64,000 nt of DNA from Anaeromassilibacillus senegalensis (GCF_001261775.1 NZ_LN868536.1:310001-374000), one strand, 5' to 3'; positions 35,761 to 45,829 are shown, counted from the first letter of the stretch. Notes: generated from the letters alone by a model not told the origin. Made by a program: numbers and translations.

Positions 35761-37374
35761 TCATCCTTTGCCCGCGCTGATAAAATCAACTCCGCCGCCG
35801 TAGGGATGAAAGACAATGCCGGTCACGCCCGGTGCGGAGGCGAAGTAGTGGCTTTCGTAATAGAGCGGGTAAAAGATACACTGTTCGTTTAAATAGCGCT
35901 CCATGGCGGCACAGGTGGCGGCCGCTTTTACACCGCTCTGATGCTCCGCAGCGGAAAGGTGCTCGTCATATCCGGTGGAGCGCAGGCCCGCAGGATTGTT
36001 TTGGCTGCTGCTTTTAAAGAGGTTCAGAACGGCGAGCGGACCTTCCGCGTCCGGCGTAATGGAACAGATGGCAAGCTGATAATTGCCGCTGGCGACGCGG
36101 GACGCGAGTTCCCTTTTAGAAAGCGATTCCATATTAAAATAGTAGTCGAACTGGGCGTTCCATTCGGTCAGCATTTCGTTGACCATCAGGCGCACCTCCG
36201 GGTCGTCCGGGCAGAGGATGGTCACCTTGGGCAGCGTTTCCAATCCCAGCTCCTGAATACCGGCGGCAAGGTATTGCACCGCTTGCGCATCCTGTTGAAG
36301 ATAAAAGGGCCCGCCCGCCTGCTCGCGGTAGTTCTTTCCCAATAGCTTGGTATCCGGCGTGATGATGTTTTCCGCCGCTGTGGTTCCGGCGGGAAGATGG
36401 GAAAGCACCCTTGCGCGGTCAAACGACTGGGTAAACGCTTTTCGGATATTCAGATTCCGCATCAGCGCGTTTTGCGTATTGAAGCAGAGCCCCCAGGTGG
36501 TGTCCTCAAAGCGGGTGATCGTGCAGCCCATCTCTTTGGCTTCTTCCACGCGTTCGGCCGGCATGGCGATTGCATCCACCGTGCCGTTTTTTAATGCGGC
36601 AATGGGGTCGGAGACATCCGCTTTTTTGCTGCCAATGCTGAATTTGATGTCGGAGGGCAATGGCTTTATGTCGCCGGAATAACCGGAGAACCGGCGCAGA
36701 TTGATATAGGAGCCGTGTTCCCAGCCATAGATTCCGTCAATGGCAAACGGGCCGTTTCCGAGCAGGGTGGATTTCTCCAATCCGTAGCGGCCCTTGGTAG
36801 ATTCAAAAAACGGTTCGTGGCACGGCATACAGACGGCGGAGGCGGTTAGCTTTGGGAAATCCTCATACGGATAGGCCAGCGTTACCACAAGCTTGTGTGT
36901 TCCCGCTGCGGTTATGCCCAGCTGCTCCAGGGGGAGTTCCCCATTGCGGACCGCCCGGGCGTTTTGAATGCACAGCAGCGGATCACTGGTGGTGGAGCCG
37001 GTTGCGGGATCGAGCGCCCGGCGGAACGCGTAGACAAAGTCGTCCGCGGTGACAGGCGTTTTTTCCTTGTCGTTCCATACGGCGTCCTGCCGTAGGGTAA
37101 AGGTAAATTCCGTAAAAGTATCGTTGGGAGTCCAGCTTTCTGCCACACCGGGGGTTGGATTCCCATCCGCATCCAACCGTGTCAGACCTTCAAACAGTGC
37201 CTGAATCAGGATTGTCCCCGATGTATCGTTGGCAATCTGCGGGTCGAGTGTTTTCGGTTCCGCGTCCAAATGGTATTGAAAGGATTTATTGGCGTTGCTC
37301 GGCGCTTTTTCCTCACAGGCGGTAACGCACAACAGGAGGGAGAAACAGAGCAGCACCGCCGCCAGTCGTTTCAT
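35761..37374 (-). CDS. Peptide ABC transporter substrate-binding lipoprotein (SBP_bac_5 family)
   Basis: A 537-residue OppA/DppA-like lipoprotein. The signal peptide ends in a lipobox (LLCVTAC, Cys20). Family blocks are EPKTLDPQIANDTSGTIL, ALFEGLTRLDADGNPTPGVAESW and FTLRQDAVWNDKEKTPVTADDF. It would bind oligopeptides outside the membrane. It has no permease or ATPase neighbours, so it probably feeds a transporter encoded elsewhere, such as the opp system at 55-61 kb. The start follows AAGGAGT. Confidence 0.92.
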   Translation of the reverse strand: MKRLAAVLLCFSLLLCVTACEEKAPSNANKSFQYHLDAEPKTLDPQIANDTSGTILIQALFEGLTRLDADGNPTPGVAESWTPNDTFTEFTFTLRQDAVWNDKEKTPVTADDFVYAFRRALDPATGSTTSDPLLCIQNARAVRNGELPLEQLGITAAGTHKLVVTLAYPYEDFPKLTASAVCMPCHEPFFESTKGRYGLEKSTLLGNGPFAIDGIYGWEHGSYINLRRFSGYSGDIKPLPSDIKFSIGSKKADVSDPIAALKNGTVDAIAMPAERVEEAKEMGCTITRFEDTTWGLCFNTQNALMRNLNIRKAFTQSFDRARVLSHLPAGTTAAENIITPDTKLLGKNYREQAGGPFYLQQDAQAVQYLAAGIQELGLETLPKVTILCPDDPEVRLMVNEMLTEWNAQFDYYFNMESLSKRELASRVASGNYQLAICSITPDAEGPLAVLNLFKSSSQNNPAGLRSTGYDEHLSAAEHQSGVKAAATCAAMERYLNEQCIFYPLYYESHYFASAPGVTGIVFHPYGGGVDFISAGKG

Positions 37375-37585
37375 CCGGTCAACTCCTTATCTATCTTTAA
37401 AGTCAAATGCAGCATATTTCGATCAGAGTGCTTATATTTTAACATCTTTTCCCAAGTGTTGCAATCGAGGGGGTGGAAATGTCACACAATCGTAAGGTTG
37501 CTGTGGGACTGAACTTTTGATAAAACGGAATATTTTGGGAATTCGCTTCATTGGTATCTGTTTTTTGTCCTATGGATAGGGTATA

Positions 37586-38411
37586 ATAACCTCACGCCGT
37601 GACCGGAAGTAAAACTTCCGACGGCTGGGAGAACATTGAATCATCCTGGATTAAAGCGGTAAAGGGGCTTTGGTGGTTGTTTTTCAAGGTCACTATAGGT
37701 TTAGGATGATTGAATAACCTCACGCCGTGACCGGAAGTAAAACTTCCGACGGCTGGGAGAACATTGAATCATCCTGGATTAAAGCGGTAAAGGGGCTTTG
37801 GTGGTTGTTTTTTTAAGGTCACTTTAGGTTTAGGATGATTGAATAACCTCACGCCGTGACCGGAAGCAAAACTTCCGACGGCTGAGAGAACATTGAATCA
37901 TCCTGGATTAAAGCTATAAAGGGGATTTGGTGGTTGTTTTTCTAAGCCGCCGTAAGTTTAGGATGATTGAATAACCTCACGCCGTGACCGGAAGTGAAAC
38001 TTCCGACGGCTGGGAGAACATTGAATCATCCTGGATTAAAGCTGTAAAGGGGCTTTGGTGGTTGTTTTTCAAGGTCACTATAGGTTTAGAATGATTGAAT
38101 AACCTCACGCCGTAACCGGAAGTAAAACTTCCGACGGCTGAGAGAACATTGAATCATCCTGGATTAAAGCTGTAAAGGGGCTTTGGTGGTTGTTTTTTAA
38201 GGTCACTATAGGTTTAGGATAATTGAATAACCTCACGCCGTGACCGGAAGTAAAACTTCCGACGGCTGAGAGAACATTGAATCATCCTGGATTAAAGCGG
38301 TAAAGGGGCTTTGGTGGTTGTTTTTCAAGGTCACTATAGGTTTAGGATGATTGAATAACCTCGCGCCGTGACCGGAAGTAAAACTTCTGACGGCTGGGAG
38401 AACATGGAATC
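37586..38411. repeat. Seven-copy 128-bp tandem repeat array
   Basis: Six full units start at 37586, 37714, 37843, 37971, 38099 and 38227 (128 or 129 bp each), and a seventh of 57 bp starts at 38355. Units differ at only a few positions. Each contains a small hairpin (outer GCCGT/ACGGC, inner GGAAGT/ACTTCC; 37596-37625 in unit 1) and a wide one (AATCATCCT at 37639-37647 with AGGATGATT at 37703-37711). A TATAAT at 37582-37587 touches the start of unit 1. The unit length is not a multiple of 3 and no shared frame spans it, so it is noncoding. No gene is seen in 37375-38566. Confidence 0.95.
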
Positions 38412-38463
38412 GTATTTTACATCAGGTAAACTGATGGACCGTCTAAAACGACGGTTTGGACTG

Positions 38464-38491
38464 TTGCACAGTCTTTAAAATATGATATAAT
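38464..38491 (+). promoter_or_regulatory. Promoter of the superoxide reductase gene
   Basis: TTGCAC (38464-38469) and TATAAT (38486-38491) are 16 bp apart, about 75 bp before the start codon. Confidence 0.65.
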
Positions 38492-38566
38492 AAAAAAGCA
38501 GAAAGATACATTCTGTAAAAAATTTGCATGGCAATTTGCTGTGCGCAATGAACGGAGGTCAAAGAG

Positions 38567-38953
38567 ATGGATCAGAGAGTAAAGTTTTACATCTGCAAAC
38601 ACTGCGGCAATATCGTGGGCTTAATCAACAACGGGGGTGTCCCAATGGTTTGCTGTGGGGAAAAGATGCATGAGCTGGTTCCCAATACATCCGAAGGCGC
38701 GACGGAGAAGCATCTCCCGGTGGTGGAGGTTGTCGACTATCTGGTGAATGTCAGCGTTGGCAGTGTGGAGCATCCGTCCACGGAGAAGCATTTTATTGCC
38801 TGGATTTATCTGGAGACCGCGCACGGCGGCCAGAGAAAAGCAATCAAACCGGGCGAGCATCCGGTGGTTTCCTTTGCATTGCAGGATGACGAGCCGATTG
38901 CCGTCTATGCGTATTGCAACCTGCACGGCCTTTGGAAAACAGAAATCCAATAA
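38567..38953 (+). CDS. Desulfoferrodoxin (class I superoxide reductase)
   Basis: A 128-residue cytoplasmic protein. The N-terminal desulforedoxin site uses Cys10, Cys13, Cys29 and Cys30 (CKHC, then VCC). The catalytic Fe(His4Cys) centre uses His49 (EKHLP, with Glu47), His69, His75, Cys117 and His120 (CNLHG). It reduces superoxide to peroxide without making oxygen, typical of strict anaerobes. The start follows GGAGGT. It has its own promoter and terminator. Confidence 0.95.
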   Translation: MDQRVKFYICKHCGNIVGLINNGGVPMVCCGEKMHELVPNTSEGATEKHLPVVEVVDYLVNVSVGSVEHPSTEKHFIAWIYLETAHGGQRKAIKPGEHPVVSFALQDDEPIAVYAYCNLHGLWKTEIQ

Positions 38954-38991
38954 TCATAGTATGTCCGCATATTCAAAATATGCATAGCACA

Positions 38992-39033
38992 GCAAAAGGA
39001 CGGTTTCCCATCCGGGAAACCGTCCTTTTGCTG
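38992..39033. terminator. Bidirectional terminator between SOR and gpmI
   Basis: CAAAAGGACGGTTTCCC pairs with GGGAAACCGTCCTTTTG across a short loop. It serves SOR on the plus strand and possibly gpmI on the minus strand. Confidence 0.88.
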
Positions 39034-39129
39034 TTTGGAGGACAGATTTGCATCTAAAATATGGCGGACAAAGTCCGCTGAACAGGGCGGAAGCCTGTTT
39101 CCAACCGCCCCCTTATACACGGAGAAATT

Positions 39130-40644
39130 TTATTCAATAATGGAACGGCCGTCCATTTCGGCCGGCTGGGGCAGGCCCAGTATCTTCAGCATAGTCGGCG
39201 CGATATCCGCTAGCCTGCCGCCTTCGCGCAGTTTGCAGGGATATCCCACTACGCAGAACGGAACCGGATTGGTGGTGTGTGCGGTAAACGGAGAACCGTC
39301 TTCCTCGTACATCTTATCCGCGTTGCCGTGGTCGGCAGTGATCAATGCGACGCCTTCCTGCTTCTGGATCGCGTCTACAACGCGGCCCACGCAGGTGTCA
39401 ACTGCTTCCACAGCTGCCTTCGCTGCCTCAAACACGCCGGTATGGCCGACCATGTCGCAGTTGGCAAAGTTCAGGATGATGACGTCGTAAGCGCCGCTTT
39501 CAATGCGTTCCACCAGCTTGTCGGTGACTTCGTAGGCGCTCATTTCCGGCTGCATGTCATAGGTTGCAACCTTCGGGGAATTGACCAGTACACGGTCTTC
39601 GCCCGGATACTGCTTTTCCACGCCGCCGTTAAAGAAGAACGTCACATGCGCGTACTTTTCCGTCTCTGCAATGCGCAGCTGGGTCAGACCCTTATCGGAG
39701 ATGTATTCGCCGAAGGTGTTTTTCAGGGACTGCGGCTTAAAGGCAACCAGAACGTTCGGCATTGTCGCGTCGTACTGCGTCATGCAGACATACTTAAGCG
39801 GGAAGAAGCCCTTTTTGCGCTCAAAGCCGGTGAAGTCCGGGTCCACAAAGGTGCGGGTGATTTCACGCGCACGGTCGGGACGGAAGTTAAAGAAAATGAC
39901 GGAATCATCCGGGCTGATCTCCGCGCCCTTGGCGCATACGGTCGGAACGACAAATTCGTCCGTGACATCTGCCGCGTAGGAATCCTCCACCGCCTTGACC
40001 GGGTCGGCACACTGGACGCCCTCACCGTATACCATGGCAGCGTATGCTTTTTCCACGCGTTCCCAGCGATTGTCGCGGTCCATCGCGTAGTAACGGCCCA
40101 TCACTGTTGCAATTTCGCCCACACCGATTTCCTTGAGCTTTGCCGCGCATTCCGCGACAAAATCCTTGCCGGAAGACGGGGGAACATCGCGGCCGTCGAG
40201 CAGCGCATGCACATAGACCTTTTTCAGACCGCGATTTTTCGCCAGCTCTACCAGCGCATACAGATGGCTGTTGTGGCTGTGCACGCCGCCGTCAGAAAGC
40301 AGGCCGATCAGGTGCAGGGCCGTCTTCTTGGCGATGGCGTTGTCCACCGCGGAGATGAAGGCGGAATTCTCAAAGAAATCGCCGTCCTTGATGGATTTGG
40401 TGATGCGGGTCAGCTCCTGGTAAACAATGCGCCCAGCGCCGATGTTGGTATGACCGACTTCGGAATTGCCCATCTGGCCGTCCGGCAGACCGACGTCCAT
40501 ACCGGACGCGCCGATCTGTGTGATCGGGTTGCTGCTGAAGATGCGGTCCAGGTTCGGTTTACTGGCGGCTTTGATGGCGTTGCCGTAGTCGCCGGCAATG
40601 CCAAAACCGTCCAGAATCATTAAAATCAAAGGTTTTTTACTCAT
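39130..40644 (-). CDS. gpmI: 2,3-bisphosphoglycerate-independent phosphoglycerate mutase
   Basis: A 504-residue alkaline-phosphatase-superfamily enzyme interconverting 3- and 2-phosphoglycerate with two metal ions. The N-terminal LILDGFG and GNSEVGHTNIGAG carry the first metal ligand and the nucleophilic Ser. Late segments ANCDMVGHTG and TADHGNAD complete the metal sites. Last of the glycolytic group pgk-tpiA-gpmI, 42 nt after tpiA. Confidence 0.97.
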   Translation of the reverse strand: MSKKPLILMILDGFGIAGDYGNAIKAASKPNLDRIFSSNPITQIGASGMDVGLPDGQMGNSEVGHTNIGAGRIVYQELTRITKSIKDGDFFENSAFISAVDNAIAKKTALHLIGLLSDGGVHSHNSHLYALVELAKNRGLKKVYVHALLDGRDVPPSSGKDFVAECAAKLKEIGVGEIATVMGRYYAMDRDNRWERVEKAYAAMVYGEGVQCADPVKAVEDSYAADVTDEFVVPTVCAKGAEISPDDSVIFFNFRPDRAREITRTFVDPDFTGFERKKGFFPLKYVCMTQYDATMPNVLVAFKPQSLKNTFGEYISDKGLTQLRIAETEKYAHVTFFFNGGVEKQYPGEDRVLVNSPKVATYDMQPEMSAYEVTDKLVERIESGAYDVIILNFANCDMVGHTGVFEAAKAAVEAVDTCVGRVVDAIQKQEGVALITADHGNADKMYEEDGSPFTAHTTNPVPFCVVGYPCKLREGGRLADIAPTMLKILGLPQPAEMDGRSIIE

Positions 40645-40686
40645 AGTATGAAAATCTCCTACTCTTATTCAAAACAGCCGGGAACA

Positions 40687-41457
40687 TTATCCCTCTGTTG
40701 CCGCCTTGACAATTTCCGCGAAGTCCGCGGGTTTGAGGGAAGCGCCGCCGATCAGGCCGCCGTCCACATCCGGCTGTGCCAGCAGCTCCGCCGCATTGGC
40801 CGCATTCATGGAACCGCCGTACTGGATGGTCATCGCGTCCGCTGCCGCTGCATCGTACAGTTCTTTAATGGTTGCGCGGATGATGGCGCAGACCTCGTTT
40901 GCCTGCTGTGCGGTCGCTGTTTTGCCGGTGCCGATGGCCCAAACCGGCTCATACGCGATGATCACGCGGGCCAGCTCTTCCTTGCTGACGCCCTGCAGCG
41001 CGATCTTGGTCTGGAGGGCGACCAGCTCGGCGGTAATGCCCTGCTCACGCTGTTCCAGATACTCGCCGACACAGAGAATAACGGTCATGCCGTTGTCCAG
41101 CGCCGCGCGCACGCGCTTGTTGACCGTGACGTCCGTCTCGCCAAAATAGGTGCGGCGTTCGCTGTGGCCGATAATGACATAGTTTACGCCCATTGCGGTG
41201 AGCATATTCGCGGAAATTTCTCCGGTATAAGCGCCGGAGGCTTCCCAGTGGCAGTTCTCCGCGCCGACGCCGACGTTGCTGCCGGCGGTCGCTTCAAGAG
41301 CGGCGGCCAGATCCACGTAGGGGACGCATACGACAACGTCGCAGCCCGCATTGGCGACCAGCGGTTTGATGTTCTCGATCAGTTCCTTTGCCTCCGCGGG
41401 GGTTTTGTTCATTTTCCAGTTGCCGGCGATGACGGCTTTTCTCAGTGCTTTATTCAT
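40687..41457 (-). CDS. tpiA: Triosephosphate isomerase
   Basis: A 256-residue TIM barrel with the GNWKMN start, catalytic His in IIGHSERR, catalytic Glu in [14 protein letters not shown] and phosphate loop [10 protein letters not shown]. It interconverts DHAP and glyceraldehyde 3-phosphate in the cytoplasm. It lies after a structured terminator-like element that separates it from pgk. Confidence 0.98.
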   Translation of the reverse strand: MNKALRKAVIAGNWKMNKTPAEAKELIENIKPLVANAGCDVVVCVPYVDLAAALEATAGSNVGVGAENCHWEASGAYTGEISANMLTAMGVNYVIIGHSERRTYFGETDVTVNKRVRAALDNGMTVILCVGEYLEQREQGITAELVALQTKIALQGVSKEELARVIIAYEPVWAIGTGKTATAQQANEVCAIIRATIKELYDAAAADAMTIQYGGSMNAANAAELLAQPDVDGGLIGGASLKPADFAEIVKAATEG

Positions 41458-41505
41458 AATATGTCTGCTCCTTATCTAAAGATATATTTCAATATAAAAT
41501 AAAAA

Positions 41506-41576
41506 CGGACCCGCGGCCGGACCGGCACGGATAGAACCAGAATCTGGTTCCACGGCCGAAACCCGACCGGGGTCCG
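41506..41576 (-). terminator. Large nested hairpin between pgk and tpiA
   Basis: On the minus strand CGGACCC pairs with GGGTCCG over a 71-nt element, with an internal perfect GAACCAGA/TCTGGTTC hairpin. The minus-strand sequence continues TTTTTATTTTAT, so it works as a (probably partial) pgk terminator. Confidence 0.7.
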
Positions 41577-41583
41577 GATCAGA

Positions 41584-42780
41584 TTATTCCTTTTCGTTCA
41601 GGCAGGCAATGCCCGGCAGCTCCAGGCCTTCCAGGAACTCCAGGGAAGCGCCGCCGCCCGTGGAGATGTGGGTCATCTTGTCGGCAAAGCCGAGCTTCTC
41701 AACCGCCGCAGCGGAGTCGCCGCCGCCGATGATGGAGATGGCGCCGCTCTCGGCAACCGCCTTCGCAACAGCAATTGTGCCGGCTGCAAAGTTATCCCAC
41801 TCGGAAACGCCCATCGGTCCGTTCCAAACAACGGTTCCGGCATCCTTGACCGCCTCAGTGAAGAGGTCGCGGGTCTTCGGGCCGATGTCGAGGCCCATCC
41901 AGCCGTCCGGAATCTGATCGGACTCAACCAGCTTGTGCTCGGTGTCCGGCTTGTACTCCAGGCCGACGATGTTGTCCACCGGAATCAGGAACTTAACGCC
42001 TTTATCCTTCGCCTTGGCCATCATGTCCTTCGCCATCTCCACTTTATCGCTCTCGCAGATGGAGGTGCCGATGGAATAGCCCAGCGCGTTCATGAAGGTG
42101 TATGCCATACCGCCGCCGATGATGAGCGTGTCAACCTTATCGAGCAGGTTGGTGATGACGCCGATCTTATCGGAAACCTTCGCGCCGCCCAGGATCGCAA
42201 CAAACGGACGCTTCGGGTCTGCCAGCGCGCCGCCCATGATGGAAATTTCCTTCTGGATCAGGTAGCCGCAGACAGCCGGGAGATAATCCGCAACGCCGGC
42301 GGTGGAGGCGTGCGCTCTGTGCGCGGTGCCGAACGCGTCGTTGACATAGATTTCCGCGAGGGAGGCCAGCTCTTTCGCGAATGCCGGATCGTTCTTTTCC
42401 TCTTCTTTATGGAAGCGGACGTTTTCGATCAGCTCGACTTCGCCGTCCTGCAGGGAAGCAGCGATGCTCTTCGCGCTCTCGCCGACGACATCCTTCGCCA
42501 TCTTGACTTCCTGGCCGAGCGCCTGGGAAAGATAAGCGGCAACCGGAGCCAGGGAATACTTCATGTTGAACTCGCCCTTCGGACGGCCCAAGTGGGAGCA
42601 AAGGATCACCTTCGCCTTATGGTCGATCAGATATTTAATGGTCTTGAGTGCTTCATTGATGCGCTTCGGGTCGGTAATGTTGCCCTCCGCGTCAAACGGC
42701 ACGTTAAAGTCACAACGGACAAGAACCTTTTTTCCGGATACGTCAATGTCCTCTACAGTTTTTTTGTTGAGGTAATTCAT
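41584..42780 (-). CDS. pgk: Phosphoglycerate kinase
   Basis: A 398-residue two-domain kinase making ATP and 3-phosphoglycerate from 1,3-bisphosphoglycerate. Signatures are [13 protein letters not shown] near the N-terminus, SHLGRPKGE, an [12 protein letters not shown] segment and the C-terminal nucleotide-site [16 protein letters not shown] 42780 follows AAAGGAG; the upstream frame to 42861 is not supported. Second after trmL in the minus-strand group. Confidence 0.97.
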   Translation of the reverse strand: MNYLNKKTVEDIDVSGKKVLVRCDFNVPFDAEGNITDPKRINEALKTIKYLIDHKAKVILCSHLGRPKGEFNMKYSLAPVAAYLSQALGQEVKMAKDVVGESAKSIAASLQDGEVELIENVRFHKEEEKNDPAFAKELASLAEIYVNDAFGTAHRAHASTAGVADYLPAVCGYLIQKEISIMGGALADPKRPFVAILGGAKVSDKIGVITNLLDKVDTLIIGGGMAYTFMNALGYSIGTSICESDKVEMAKDMMAKAKDKGVKFLIPVDNIVGLEYKPDTEHKLVESDQIPDGWMGLDIGPKTRDLFTEAVKDAGTVVWNGPMGVSEWDNFAAGTIAVAKAVAESGAISIIGGGDSAAAVEKLGFADKMTHISTGGGASLEFLEGLELPGIACLNEKE

Positions 42781-42929
42781 ACTCTTTTGCGCTCCTTTAT
42801 TTGAATTTTCCAGAGTCTCAAACACTGTTCCCAGTATACAATAAATGGGAGTTATTTTCAAGAGGGAAGCACGCCAATGCGCATTTTTGTCAAAAGTTAG
42901 ACAATCCCCCCGAAACGCGCGGCGGCGTT

Positions 42930-43481
42930 TTATTCCGTTTGACCGGAAAGGCGGCTTTCATGGGCTTTTTCCGCGGATGGTTCCCAGGAGAGGCGATGCA
43001 GATTTCCTTTGCAGAGCAGCTCTGGATAGTTCCATTGGCGCAGCGTTTCATAGACGCCGACCGCGACGGAATTGGAGAGATTCAGGCTGCGCGCGTCCGG
43101 GTGGTTCAGCATGGGAATGCGCACGCAGGAATCCGGATGCTGTACCAGGAGTTCTTCCGGCAGGCCGGCGGTTTCTTTGCCAAAAACGAGATAGCAGTTG
43201 TCCGGATATGAAACCTCCGAGTGGATCTGTCTCGCCTTGGTGGTGAAGTAGAAGAAATTGCCGCTGTTGCGATTGAAAAAATCGGACAAACTATCGTAGT
43301 AGGAAATGTCCAGAAGATGCCAGTAGTCCAGACCGGCGCGCTTTAATTTTTTATCGTCAATTTTAAAGCCCATCGGCCCGACCAGATGCAGGCGCGCGCC
43401 CGTTGCGGCGCAGGTGCGGGCCACGTTGCCGGTATTCTGCGGAATTTCCGGCTCAACCAGTACGATATTGAGTGTTGCCAT
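42930..43481 (-). CDS. trmL: tRNA (cytidine(34)-2'-O)-methyltransferase TrmL
   Basis: A 183-residue SPOUT methyltransferase that methylates the wobble ribose of tRNA-Leu isoacceptors. Knot signatures are [18 protein letters not shown] at the start, then [15 protein letters not shown] and [15 protein letters not shown]. The start is uncertain: ATG 43481 gives the usual N-terminus ([12 protein letters not shown]), and a GTG at 43511 is an alternative. A TATAAT lies just upstream on the minus strand. Confidence 0.93.
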   Translation of the reverse strand: MATLNIVLVEPEIPQNTGNVARTCAATGARLHLVGPMGFKIDDKKLKRAGLDYWHLLDISYYDSLSDFFNRNSGNFFYFTTKARQIHSEVSYPDNCYLVFGKETAGLPEELLVQHPDSCVRIPMLNHPDARSLNLSNSVAVGVYETLRQWNYPELLCKGNLHRLSWEPSAEKAHESRLSGQTE

Positions 43482-43682
43482 CTGTTTATTAACCCCGTTT
43501 CTATTTTGCACATGTTTTTCCCATTATATCACCCGTCTCGCAAAAGCACAAACCAGTCAATCTTTGACGGTTCGCCGCAATAAAACTTGGAAGCAATAAT
43601 TAAAAAGAAGGAGGGGAAAATAATGCGGGGATTCTCCCTGGTGACTCTGTTGGAAAGAATAAACGGAATGTGGAGGTCGTAT

Positions 43683-43868
43683 ATGATGTACAAAGAAACA
43701 ATGGGCTTTGTCAAGGGCATTGGCGCGGGCGTTGTTGCCGCTGTGGCGGTGGCTGCCGTTGGCAACCAGATGATGAAAAACAACAAGCATCTCAAACGCG
43801 ATGCAAACAAGGCAATGCACGCGGTAGGCGACGTGCTGGAAAATGTGGAGCACATGTTCAAGGCGTAA
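43683..43868 (+). CDS. 61-residue putative membrane-associated peptide
   Basis: Starting at ATG 43683, behind GGAGG at a good distance, the product has a Gly/Ala/Val-rich hydrophobic stretch (residues 12-30: GIGAGVVAAVAVAAVGNQ) and a basic amphipathic C-terminal half (NKHLKRDANKAMHAVGDVLE). It resembles short YtxH-like proteins of Clostridia but I cannot assign a function. A strong terminator follows directly, which supports it being real. Longer upstream starts lack a ribosome site. Confidence 0.65.
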   Translation: MMYKETMGFVKGIGAGVVAAVAVAAVGNQMMKNNKHLKRDANKAMHAVGDVLENVEHMFKA

Positions 43869-43880
43869 CACGCCAGAGGC

Positions 43881-43927
43881 AAAAGCAGACTGTCCGGATG
43901 GCTTTTCCGGACAGTCTGCTTTTTTGT
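43881..43927 (+). terminator. Terminator after the 61-residue gene
   Basis: An 18-bp perfect stem (AAAAGCAGACTGTCCGGA, 43881-43898, with its complement 43906-43923) is followed by T residues. Confidence 0.92.
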
Positions 43928-44003
43928 GGGGTTGTGAAACGGACATACATATATAAGATTCCTGACAGCGGCGTTGTGGATACAGCCGGGCGGGGAGAAG
44001 TTC

Positions 44004-44032
44004 TTGCGGAAAAAAGGGGGAACGTGTATAAT
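44004..44032 (+). promoter_or_regulatory. Promoter of the MORN-MBL operon
   Basis: TTGCGG (44004-44009) and TATAAT (44027-44032) are 17 bp apart, about 85 bp before the MORN gene. Confidence 0.65.
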
Positions 44033-44122
44033 AACCCTGTATAACAGTCTATCAATATGTGCGGCCTTTGCCGCCGTGGTCAAGGCGCGGGGGAAGCCCC
44101 CTGCCGCAAGGAAGGACAGAAC

Positions 44123-45829
44123 ATGCAGAAGGACGAAGCCATTCGCATTTATCAAATATATAACCGGGCCTATGACGGCCCTTCGGCGGGGAATTCCCTG
44201 CTGAGCGCGGCGCGCCGGGAGTACTTTACGTCCGGCGGGCATGTCTCGCGCCGGGAGCGCAGCGTCGCGTCCGGAGAAAAGATCAACAGCGTCTGTAAAA
44301 TCAGCAAAAACGGATTTGCATGGAGCCGCAAATGCGAAAAACAGCTCCTGCAAAAAGCGTTTATTGATGAAAGCGGTTATTATGTTGCCAGTTGGAACCG
44401 GCGCGGCGGTCTGGTCAGCAAGATGCGCTTTTCCAAGGACCACCGATGGATGAGCACTGCTTATTACGCGGAAGGCATGGAAAACACGCCGGTAACGGTC
44501 CTCAGCCCGCGGGATGACGGGGATGGGATTGCTTTGCTGGAATGGGACGCGGATACGCGCAAATACAAGCGGACGTTCCTGCAGGCCAGCCCGATGCGGC
44601 GCGGGAGTGTGGAGCAGAGTCTGGCGGACGCCCGGTTGGGCGAGCCGCAGATTTACGCGGAGACCTCCGCGGGAGATTTTTGCTACTGCACGCCGGAGGA
44701 GGCGCAGCTCCGCGAAACGCTCATGAGGGGCGCGGCAGAAACGCTGCCGGAGGACATCACCCTGCGGACGGAACATCTGGAGGAAGCGAACCCGTTTGCT
44801 TCCTTTACCTATATAGAAAACAAAAACGCATCGGAGCAGGAACCGGAAAAGGCCCCGCCCGCTGTGGAGCCGGAAGAAGCGGTGCTGACGATGGAAGCTT
44901 TTGCAGTGGACGAATCGTTCACTCCGGAGGAAAAAGCGGTCGCGTCGCGGGACTATGCGGCGGACCATGAGCTGCTCAGCATCGACCCGGGGGAAAAGGA
45001 GACGGGGAAGCTTCCTCCAATTATACCGGAACAGGAGCTGCCGCTCCCGGCGCTAAATTCCGGGCTGTCTCAGTTGTTAAAGCTGGTACAGGAAGAGCTG
45101 AAGGCGCAGCAGAGCCCCCCTGTGCGGGAGGAGCCGAAGGAGCCGCCGCAGCCAATCGTGCGGGAACCGGCGCCCGGACAGTCAGGCCGTTATTCCGTAG
45201 CGTCCAAGAATCGCCACGGCGTGGTAGTGCACGCGCCGGAGCTGGAACAGAAGTCCGCGGCGCAGGGAGAAGATCCCGGCTGGAGAGTGCCGGAGTCGCC
45301 GGCCCCATCGGTTAAGCAGATCATTATCAGCGCGGAGGAGAGCTACGCGTATTTTGGCGAATTGCTCAACGGCCTGCGCGAGGGCCAGGGCCGCACGGAG
45401 ATGCAGAACGGGCATACGGCCTACGAGGGCGGCTACCGCGCGGACCAGCGGGACGGCTTTGGAACCTACTATTATAAGTCGGGCAAAATCTGTTACGTCG
45501 GGGATTGGAAACAAAACCTCCGCCACGGGCAGGGCATTTCGTTCAGTTCCCGCGACGGCTCCGTCTTTGTGGGAAAATGGAAGGACAATGTGCCGACGGG
45601 CAGCGGCACCGCCTTCGACGCCGAGGGCAACCTGATCTATACCGGCGAATGGAAGGACGGAAAGCGCAACGGCTACGGCACGGAGTACCGGGACGGCGCG
45701 GTCCGCTACGCGGGCGAATGGAAGGAAGACCGGTATCACGGGAAGGGGACGCTGACGCTGGCGAACGGAACCGTGCTGTCCGGACAGTTTGCGGACGGAA
45801 AAGCGCAGGGCCTGGAAGAACTTTTATAG
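44123..45829 (+). CDS. MORN-repeat protein with novel N-terminal domain
   Basis: A 568-residue protein with no signal peptide. Residues 1-215 form a globular domain that I do not recognise (containing KINSVCKISKNGFAWSRKCE and GYYVASWNRRGGLVSKMRF). Residues about 220-400 are a Pro/Glu-rich linker. Residues about 407-563 hold about six MORN repeats (for example YVGDWKQNLRHGQGISF and YTGEWKDGKRNGYGTEY). MORN repeats usually mediate membrane-lipid or protein contacts. The start follows AAGGAAGG. The next gene starts 17 nt later, so they form one operon. Confidence 0.8.
   Translation: MQKDEAIRIYQIYNRAYDGPSAGNSLLSAARREYFTSGGHVSRRERSVASGEKINSVCKISKNGFAWSRKCEKQLLQKAFIDESGYYVASWNRRGGLVSKMRFSKDHRWMSTAYYAEGMENTPVTVLSPRDDGDGIALLEWDADTRKYKRTFLQASPMRRGSVEQSLADARLGEPQIYAETSAGDFCYCTPEEAQLRETLMRGAAETLPEDITLRTEHLEEANPFASFTYIENKNASEQEPEKAPPAVEPEEAVLTMEAFAVDESFTPEEKAVASRDYAADHELLSIDPGEKETGKLPPIIPEQELPLPALNSGLSQLLKLVQEELKAQQSPPVREEPKEPPQPIVREPAPGQSGRYSVASKNRHGVVVHAPELEQKSAAQGEDPGWRVPESPAPSVKQIIISAEESYAYFGELLNGLREGQGRTEMQNGHTAYEGGYRADQRDGFGTYYYKSGKICYVGDWKQNLRHGQGISFSSRDGSVFVGKWKDNVPTGSGTAFDAEGNLIYTGEWKDGKRNGYGTEYRDGAVRYAGEWKEDRYHGKGTLTLANGTVLSGQFADGKAQGLEELL

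Noticed and set aside
37586..38411. CRISPR array
   Set aside because: The whole 128-bp unit is conserved from copy to copy, so there are no unique spacers, and no cas genes are nearby.
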